NCBI RefSeq assembly: GCF_946481145.1
Contig: NZ_CAMLMJ010000043.1
Coordinates: 1 to 10,496 of the forward strand
DNA length: 10,496 nucleotides
Direction of reading: 5' to 3'
DNA from: an uncultured Sediminibacterium sp.
GTDB taxonomy: Bacteria; Bacteroidota; Bacteroidia; Chitinophagales; Chitinophagaceae
In this document: positions 5,928 through 10,496 of the stretch, piece by piece
Numbering within the stretch: position 1 is the stretch's first letter
Layout of the letters: every line of letters starts with the position of its first letter
Notes under the pieces: model-generated
What the model was told of the DNA's origin: nothing
Database searches by the model: none
Seen by the model: only the letters and a program-made list of their open reading frames with translations
Translations under genes and position numbers: made by a program

Positions 5928-7418
5928 CTAAATAACCTTAGTGAGTTTGATAATATTGGTTGGAAGATGCTGATCTACAGGAGTTGAACCTGTGTTTACA
6001 ACCACATCTCCGGCTTTTACAAATCCGCGTTCTTTAAGGATATTAATCTGGTCGAAAATAATATCATCCAAACTATCTTCTTCAGCATAATAAAATGCGC
6101 GCACACCCCAACTCAGACTTAACTGATTTACCAGTGTTTTTTCTTTTGTGAAAATGTAAAGTGGGGAAGATGGACGGTAACTGCTCAGCATAAATGCAGT
6201 ATAACCGCTTTGTGTCATACCAACTAATGCTGTTGCTGCAACATCTTCAGAAATCTTACATGCGTTATAGCAAATAGCATCACTATGGAAAGATGGTGAG
6301 TGTGGTTGAGGTTTTAGGTCTTCAGATCTGTTATACCTGTATTCTTTTTTCTCTACCTCCAGGATAATTTTACGCATGGTTTCAACTACCAATGCCGGAT
6401 GGTTACCTGCAGCAGTTTCACCACTCAGCATTACAGCATCTGCACCTTCAAGTACAGCATTAGCTACGTCTGTAATTTCACTTCTGTTTGGTTTTACCCT
6501 GTCTATCATACTTTCCATCATCTGGGTAGCTACGATAACTGGTTTTGCCCGGTGTATACATTTACGGATCAGTTCTTTCTGGATCAAAGGTATTTGTTCA
6601 ACAGGAAGTTCAACACCCAGGTCGCCACGAGCAACCATGATACCATCACTTTCAATAATGATATCACGAATATTTACCAATGCTTCCGGTTTTTCGATTT
6701 TTGCAATGATCTTCGTCTTGCTTTTCTTTTCAGTAAGCTTGCTTCTGAGAATAACGATGTCTTTTACACTACGCACAAAACTCAGGGCTACCCAATCAAG
6801 TTGTTGTTCAATGATAAAATCAAGGTCAATCAAATCCTTTTCTGTTAATGCAGGCAAGGAAATTTTGGTATCCGGCAGGTTGATTCCTTTCTTGGATGAG
6901 AGTATGCCACCAAGTGTTACCACTACTCTAACGTCACCATTTTTTTCAATGCTGACTACTTTTACTTCAATCTTGCCATCATCAATCATGATGATATTTC
7001 CAATAACCACATCGCCTGCAAGATTAGGGTAGGAGACATATATTTTTTCAAGATTGCCAATACATTTTTCATTGGTAAAAGTGAGTATATCGCCCACTTT
7101 TACATCTAATGCATTGTTCTCAATTTCACCCACACGCAGTTTCGGTCCTTGTAAATCGCCAAGAATGGAAATATTATAAGGTTGTGTTTTATTGATATTG
7201 CGAATATGTTCAATGATGCGTTGTTTGTCTTCATGACTTCCATGTGAAAAGTTCAGTCGGAACACATTTACACCCGCTTTCACCAATGCCAGTAATTGCT
7301 CATAGCTATCACATGCAGGTCCAACAGTTGCAACAATCTTTGTCTTATGATTTACGTGTTCAAGTCCTGCTTGTTTGTCCATATTCTTGTGCAGGTACTT
7401 GTCTAGGTTCTTTGACAT
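5928..7418 (-). CDS. pyk: Pyruvate kinase
   Basis: A 496-residue pyruvate kinase, which transfers the phosphate of phosphoenolpyruvate to ADP in the last step of glycolysis. Motifs are in the normal order: KTKIVATVGPA (25-35), RLNFSHG (54-60, with Arg54, Asn56, Ser58), GDLQGPKLR (87-95), the signature IIAKIEKPEAL (237-247) with catalytic Lys240 and metal ligand Glu242, MVARGDLGVE (261-270) with Asp266, and ATQMMESM (297-304) with Thr298. A B domain (about 95-190) and a C-terminal regulatory domain (about 375-496) are present; the NTGSTP stretch (475-480) ends the latter. The extra C-terminal PEP-utiliser domain of Bacillus enzymes is absent. The N-terminus is about 20 residues longer than in E. 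coli PykF, and Met13 (7382) could be the true start. It starts 50 nt after the pfkA stop with no terminator between, so co-transcription is likely. Confidence 0.97.
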   Translation of the reverse strand: MSKNLDKYLHKNMDKQAGLEHVNHKTKIVATVGPACDSYEQLLALVKAGVNVFRLNFSHGSHEDKQRIIEHIRNINKTQPYNISILGDLQGPKLRVGEIENNALDVKVGDILTFTNEKCIGNLEKIYVSYPNLAGDVVIGNIIMIDDGKIEVKVVSIEKNGDVRVVVTLGGILSSKKGINLPDTKISLPALTEKDLIDLDFIIEQQLDWVALSFVRSVKDIVILRSKLTEKKSKTKIIAKIEKPEALVNIRDIIIESDGIMVARGDLGVELPVEQIPLIQKELIRKCIHRAKPVIVATQMMESMIDRVKPNRSEITDVANAVLEGADAVMLSGETAAGNHPALVVETMRKIILEVEKKEYRYNRSEDLKPQPHSPSFHSDAICYNACKISEDVAATALVGMTQSGYTAFMLSSYRPSSPLYIFTKEKTLVNQLSLSWGVRAFYYAEEDSLDDIIFDQINILKERGFVKAGDVVVNTGSTPVDQHLPTNIIKLTKVI

Positions 7419-7468
7419 TGTGGAGGGTATGTTTATTGGTTTACGATCCTTTCTCTGTTTGCTTGATA

Positions 7469-8455
7469 TTAACTGGCTAGAATCTTAACGATTTTCATCC
7501 AGTCGTCTGAAATTTTTTGTTTTGCTTTAATGGCATTGTCAAGTGGGATATAGTTCATTTTATTATTGAGGATGCCCACCATTACATTATACTTACCATG
7601 GATTAAATTTTCAACGGCATGGTAACCCATTCTGCTGGCGATTAATCGGTCGAGACAGGTAGGAGAGCCACCTCGCTGAATATGTCCAAGTATACAAACC
7701 CTGGTATCAGCATTAGGTAAACGTTTTTTTATGATTTCTGCTACTTCATTCCCACCACCGAATTCATCACCTTCAGCAACCACAATCAGGTTAACCAGTT
7801 TTTTTCTTTTTTCTTTTTCAGTGAGTGAGCTGATTAGTTCTTCGATATCCGTTTTAGTTTCCGGGATAAGGATGTTTTCTGCACCGGTAGCAATGCCACT
7901 ATGCAAAGCAATATATCCAGCATCGCGCCCCATTACTTCAACAATAAATAATCTGTCATGGGCATCTGCCGTGTCACGAATTTTATCGATGGCTTCAACG
8001 GCGGTATTTACTGCTGTATCAAAACCAATGGTAAAATCACTACCGGCAATATCTTTATCAATGGTGCCAGGTAAACCTATGCAGGGGATATCAAATTCAT
8101 TACTGAATTTTTGTGCTCCCCGAAAGCTACCATCTCCGCCTATTATTACCAATCCGTTAATGCCTCTTTTTTTGAGGTTTTCATAGGCTTTGGCGCGGCC
8201 TTCAGGCTCAAAGAAATCTTTACTCCGGGCCGTTTTTAATATGGTGCCTCCTCTTTGGATAATATTAGCAACTGAGCGGGAATCCATCTGGAAGATATCG
8301 TCTTCTATCATGCCACTGTAACCTCGCATGATGCCATATACTTCCAAACCGTGATATATTCCAGTTCTAACGACAGCCCTTATTGCGGCATTCATACCAG
8401 GAGCATCGCCACCCGATGTAAGTACGCCTATTTTGGTTACTTTTTTAGCAGACAT
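7469..8455 (-). CDS. pfkA: ATP-dependent 6-phosphofructokinase
   Basis: From the ATG at 8455 the protein has 328 residues, the usual length of bacterial PfkA. It phosphorylates fructose-6-phosphate to fructose-1,6-bisphosphate in the cytoplasm. Seen in order (numbering from this ATG): GVLTSGGDAPGMN (10-22), GGDGS (106-110), GLPGTIDKD (127-135) with catalytic Asp133, VEVMGRDAG (173-181), and the PFK signature RVCILGHIQRGGSPTCLDR (252-270). Gly109 and Gly130 correspond to the Gly104/Gly124 pair that marks ATP rather than pyrophosphate users. A Lys134 replaces the Asn of the common TIDND motif. The frame could start 12 nt earlier at a TTG (8467), but the ATG gives the normal N-terminus MSAKKVTKIGV. 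It is the first gene of a probable pfkA-pyk operon with its own promoter. Confidence 0.96.
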   Translation of the reverse strand: MSAKKVTKIGVLTSGGDAPGMNAAIRAVVRTGIYHGLEVYGIMRGYSGMIEDDIFQMDSRSVANIIQRGGTILKTARSKDFFEPEGRAKAYENLKKRGINGLVIIGGDGSFRGAQKFSNEFDIPCIGLPGTIDKDIAGSDFTIGFDTAVNTAVEAIDKIRDTADAHDRLFIVEVMGRDAGYIALHSGIATGAENILIPETKTDIEELISSLTEKEKRKKLVNLIVVAEGDEFGGGNEVAEIIKKRLPNADTRVCILGHIQRGGSPTCLDRLIASRMGYHAVENLIHGKYNVMVGILNNKMNYIPLDNAIKAKQKISDDWMKIVKILAS

Positions 8456-8508
8456 TTCTTTTGACAATTCTTCTTTCTTGATGCAATGGGTATTTCTCTA
8501 TAATTGTA

Positions 8509-8525
8509 TGTGTATCAGCTACACA
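8509..8525 (-). other. Small stem-loop at the 5' end of the pfkA leader
   Basis: TGTGTA (8509-8514) and TACACA (8520-8525) form a 6-bp stem with a 5-nt loop, starting within a few nucleotides of the predicted pfkA transcription start. A 5' hairpin of this kind can protect an mRNA end. The function is inferred only from position. Confidence 0.3.
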
Positions 8526-8531
8526 GAGTTT

Positions 8532-8562
8532 CAAAAATAAGCAATTGGTATTAAATGCCAAC
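8532..8562 (-). promoter_or_regulatory. Promoter of the pfkA-pyk operon
   Basis: On the minus strand GTTG (8559-8562, three of four matches to TTTG) and TATTTTTG (8532-8539, full TAnnTTTG match) are 19 nt apart. The predicted start is near 8526, with a leader of about 70 nt to the ATG at 8455. The box lies in the 13-mer TTGCTTATTTTTG, which also occurs before the PhyH-type gene. Confidence 0.65.
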
Positions 8563-8585
8563 AATAGCATCTAATTACATTTTAG

Positions 8586-8593
8586 TAAACTTG
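8586..8593 (+). promoter_or_regulatory. -7-like element abutting the RmlD-like gene
   Basis: TAAACTTG matches TAnnTTTG at five of six fixed positions and is followed by CCGA and then the ATG at 8598. The layout copies that of the PAP2_C gene (box, 4 nt, ATG). No -33 TTTG is found at 19-21 nt, so support is partial. Confidence 0.35.
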
Positions 8594-8597
8594 CCGA

Positions 8598-9476
8598 ATG
8601 AAAATCTTAGTAACCGGTGCTAATGGCTTTACCGGACAGCATTTATGTATAACACTTGCTAATAACGGGTTTGATGTGCATGCTACCGGACGTGGTCCGC
8701 AAAGGATTGCTGTTCATAAACAAATTACTTATCATACTATGGAACTAACAAGTGTTCGTTCTGTATTGCGTATTTTTTCGAAAGTAGCGCCGGATGTGGT
8801 TATACATACTGCCGCCATGAGTAAGCCGGATGAATGCGATCAAAACAGGGATGCCTGTATGTTAAATAATGTGACGGCAACCAATTATCTTTTAGAAGCC
8901 AGCAGACATTATCCGGTTCATTTTATTCATCTCTCTACAGATTTTATTTTTGGAGAAAATGGTCCCCATAGCGAAGATGACATACCTGATCCCCTGAATT
9001 TTTATGGACAAAGTAAATTAATGGCCGAAAAGCTGGTGCAAGACAGCGGTATACTTTATACAATTATTCGACCCGTTTTTATTTATGGCCCGGTATTTCC
9101 CGGAATGAGACCAAGCTTTGTACAATGGGTTAAACAGAAGTTAGCAGCAGGGGAAAATATTAAAGTAGTAAATGATCAATTGCGTACACCTACCTATGTT
9201 TATGATTTGTGTAAGGGTATTGAACAGGTATTAATGTTTAAAAAGAATGGCGTTTATCATTTAGCAGGTAGTGAAATTCTTTCACCATATGATATGGCTA
9301 TTGCTGTTGCTGACCATATAGGAGCAGATAAAAATCTAATCGAACCTGTTAATGCATCAATTTTCCCGGAACCCGTCAGAAGAGCAAAGAAATCAGGTTT
9401 AAAAATTGATAAAGCAATTTCGTCATTAGGGTATCAGCCATTGAGTTTTAAAGATGCTTTAGGGATGTGTTTATAG
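8598..9476 (+). CDS. RmlD-like extended SDR (NAD(P)-dependent sugar reductase/epimerase family)
   Basis: A 292-residue extended short-chain dehydrogenase, cytoplasmic. It has the N-terminal cofactor loop VTGANGFTG (5-13), HTAAMSKPDECD (70-81) after strand 4, HLSTDFIFGE (111-120) with the active-site Ser/Thr, and YGQSK (136-140) with catalytic Tyr136 and Lys140. The C-terminal half has IRPVFIYG (157-164) and NDQLRTPTYVYDLCKGI (192-208), which match the pattern of RmlD, the dTDP-4-dehydrorhamnose reductase. No rmlA, rmlB or rmlC gene lies in the window, so rhamnose synthesis is not shown. Other RmlD-fold proteins have different or regulatory roles, so the substrate stays open. It is divergent from pfkA, and both promoters share the 140-bp gap. 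No canonical terminator follows; a strong palindrome lies 39 nt downstream. Confidence 0.88.
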   Translation: MKILVTGANGFTGQHLCITLANNGFDVHATGRGPQRIAVHKQITYHTMELTSVRSVLRIFSKVAPDVVIHTAAMSKPDECDQNRDACMLNNVTATNYLLEASRHYPVHFIHLSTDFIFGENGPHSEDDIPDPLNFYGQSKLMAEKLVQDSGILYTIIRPVFIYGPVFPGMRPSFVQWVKQKLAAGENIKVVNDQLRTPTYVYDLCKGIEQVLMFKKNGVYHLAGSEILSPYDMAIAVADHIGADKNLIEPVNASIFPEPVRRAKKSGLKIDKAISSLGYQPLSFKDALGMCL

Positions 9477-9514
9477 TAACAATCTGTCGAAGTGATTTTT
9501 GTCTGGGGGATTTG

Positions 9515-9543
9515 GCTTCTCCAGAGGAGTCCTTTGGACAAGC
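9515..9543. repeat. 29-nt palindrome downstream of the RmlD-like gene
   Basis: Arms 9515-9527 and 9531-9543 pair over 13 positions around a 3-nt centre, with one C-C mismatch (9519/9539) and one G-T pair (9524/9534). The inner part reads CCAGAGG-AGT-CCTTTGG. There is no T tract on either side, so it is not a standard terminator. It could be an mRNA 3'-end stabiliser, a REP-like repeat or a protein-binding dyad. Confidence 0.6.
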
Positions 9544-9590
9544 TTCAGGCTACAAGCTTTGATATGTGGTCATTTTGGGGTTTCTGCCTT

Positions 9591-9688
9591 TAAAATGCGA
9601 TTATGTGAACACGGATCTTCATGATTTTCAATATCTATCATGACAAATCTTGAAAATCATGAAAATCTGTGTTCCATATTGCGTTTTA
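9591..9688. repeat. Long imperfect hairpin element (REP- or MITE-like)
   Basis: The inner arms 9607-9631 and 9650-9674 are 25 nt each and pair at 23 Watson-Crick positions, plus one G-U (9613/9668) and one C-A mismatch (9617/9664), around an 18-nt loop. Beyond them the pairing continues outward with two single-base bulges (9606 and 9601) and two more G-U pairs, to 9591/9688. The whole is about 38 bp of stem. The right side is built of 9-nt units: TTGAAAATC (9650-9658) and ATGAAAATC (9659-9667), preceded by the related TGACAAATC (9641-9649). Both ends lie on TA dinucleotides. No protein gene is inside. A non-autonomous mobile repeat or a structured RNA are the main readings. Confidence 0.75.
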
Positions 9689-9790
9689 GTTGTAGCTATT
9701 ACCAAAGTTATATAGACAGCATTGGTTCAAATACCCTACTTATTTCTTGAAGAAAAAATACCCATAACTTTAATTACCACAACCTGCCTT

Positions 9791-10480
9791 ATGAAGCGAA
9801 AACAATCTTTGATTGCTGTATTTATACTACTATTGATTGCACACCTTCTTTGTATCTATTCAGAACTGGAATTATGGAGGGCGGTAACAAAGCTATTATT
9901 AGTGCCATTGTTAATAACCTATCTGTTATTATCGCAAGACAAATTTAACTGGAAGATAAAACCTGTTTATGCTTTGTTCTTTTCTTTTCTCGGAGATGCG
10001 TTATTGATAGGGAAGGGACCTGTATTTTTTCTTTCCGGGATGATTTCCTTTGTGATGGCACACTTGAATTACAGTTATTATTTCATTCAATTAAACCCTG
10101 TACAGAAAAGCACAAAACAGCTATTTATTTTACCCTTGATCCTTATGTTGGTTTTTAGTGCAACGGTGTACACGTTTCTGGAAAACTATCTCGGGGCATA
10201 CCAGTTGCCCGTGGTTTTTTATATGCTATTCATCAGCCTGATGGCTTCTTTGGCAATCCATACTTTCTCTAATCCAACAATCAAACAAATAGCTATTAAA
10301 TATTTTGCCCCTGGTGCTATTTTATTTGTTTTGAGCGATGCAATACTAGCCTTAAACCTTTTTCGTTTTCATGAACCATTGTTAGATTTAGCGGTAATGC
10401 TCACTTATGGGCTCGCCCAATGCTTGTTAACGATCGGTTTTACTAAGACCTCAGCAATTGTTGTATCCCCGGAAAATTAA
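9791..10480 (+). CDS. YhhN/TMEM86 family membrane protein (putative lysoplasmalogenase)
   Basis: A 229-residue polytopic inner-membrane protein with about seven to eight hydrophobic segments (near 6-23, 33-48, 58-74, 77-98, 111-129, 139-157, 172-190, 197-216). Family-typical stretches are TKLLLVPLL (33-41), FSFLGDALL (64-72) with Asp69, MAHLNYSYYF (89-98) with His91, GAILFVLSDAILA (175-187) with Asp183, and TYGLAQCLL (205-213). The conserved Asp and His residues fit the YhhN/TMEM86 group, whose characterised vertebrate members hydrolyse the vinyl-ether bond of lysoplasmalogen. Bacterial substrates are less certain. An open frame reaches back to a TTG at 9722, but the ATG at 9791 gives the normal positive-inside start MKRKQ before the first membrane segment. 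A strong hairpin lies about 100 nt upstream. Confidence 0.87.
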   Translation: MKRKQSLIAVFILLLIAHLLCIYSELELWRAVTKLLLVPLLITYLLLSQDKFNWKIKPVYALFFSFLGDALLIGKGPVFFLSGMISFVMAHLNYSYYFIQLNPVQKSTKQLFILPLILMLVFSATVYTFLENYLGAYQLPVVFYMLFISLMASLAIHTFSNPTIKQIAIKYFAPGAILFVLSDAILALNLFRFHEPLLDLAVMLTYGLAQCLLTIGFTKTSAIVVSPEN

Positions 10481-10496
10481 AGAACAAAAAGTAGCT

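Larger units (their letters stand above)
9477..9790. other. Palindrome-rich intergenic stretch between the RmlD-like and YhhN-like genes
   Basis: I see no credible gene in these 314 bp. The stretch holds a 29-nt dyad (9515-9543), a pair of CAAGCTT direct repeats (9539-9545 and 9553-9559), and the long hairpin element at 9591-9688. Upstream of the YhhN-like ATG there is only a weak -7-like TAACTTTA (9765-9772) with no -33 partner. A TTG-started extension of the YhhN-like frame to 9722 is possible but unlikely. Confidence 0.7.

Noticed and set aside
6376..7032. A 218-codon plus-strand open frame antisense to pyk
   Set aside because: It lies wholly inside the clearly conserved pyruvate kinase gene, has a composition typical of an antisense shadow (Ser/Thr/Ile rich) and shows no motif.
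7731..8186. A 151-codon plus-strand open frame antisense to pfkA
   Set aside because: It is a shadow of the conserved phosphofructokinase gene, has no recognisable domain, and a low-complexity Ser-rich translation.
8456..8467. TTG start that would extend PfkA by four residues
   Set aside because: The ATG at 8455 gives the usual PfkA N-terminus, and the extension adds nothing that is conserved.
9591..9688. CRISPR repeat or tandem-repeat array reading of the TGAAAATC units
   Set aside because: There are only three short, imperfect 9-nt units and no repeat-spacer pattern; the hairpin explains the region better.
9722..9790. TTG-started 23-codon extension of the YhhN-like frame
   Set aside because: The added residues do not resemble the family N-terminus, while the ATG at 9791 gives a normal MKRKQ start before the first membrane segment.

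Overview
The window reads as chromosomal DNA of a member of the Bacteroidota, most likely near Chitinophagales/Chitinophagaceae (a family-level guess from protein style, not a proof). Three things support the phylum. The promoters have the -33 TTTG / -7 TAnnTTTG form of this phylum and not the TTGACA/TATAAT form. Start codons lack clear Shine-Dalgarno sequences. The NagB protein is the long NagB + PIG-L/LmbE fusion that I know from Bacteroidota. The DNA is AT-rich by eye. I see no phage, insertion sequence, CRISPR array or toxin-antitoxin locus.

Left part (1-1849), all on the minus strand: a tRNA-Arg(ACG) gene with a near-perfect promoter and its own terminator, a classical SDR oxidoreductase, and a phytanoyl-CoA-dioxygenase-type Fe(II)/2-oxoglutarate enzyme followed by a hairpin terminator. 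A divergent intergenic region of about 150 bp leads to a plus-strand Omp85/BamA-type outer-membrane barrel without POTRA domains (1998-3089). Its stop codon overlaps tail-to-tail the stop of a minus-strand PAP2_C-type membrane phosphotransferase/phosphatase (3086-3733) that resembles sphingomyelin synthases.

Central part (3797-8455), all on the minus strand: a sugar-catabolic block. pfkA and pyk sit in tandem, probably as one operon, and supply the two irreversible steps of glycolysis. Beyond a terminator lies the separately promoted nagB-type fusion gene, which would turn glucosamine-6-phosphate into fructose-6-phosphate, the substrate of PfkA. Together the three genes route amino sugars into lower glycolysis.

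Right part (8598-10480), on the plus strand: an RmlD-like extended SDR and a YhhN/TMEM86-type membrane protein (putative lysoplasmalogenase). They are separated by 314 bp that hold two strong palindromes. One is a long imperfect hairpin of about 98 nt whose sequence deviations mostly keep G-U pairing on the plus strand.

Most of the window is ordinary housekeeping DNA. The items most worth a second look are the hairpin element at 9591-9688, the promoter that overlaps a terminator in front of the PAP2_C gene, the inverted repeat over the nagB promoter, and several genes whose -7-like box lies only 4-7 nt before the ATG, which suggests leaderless mRNAs.
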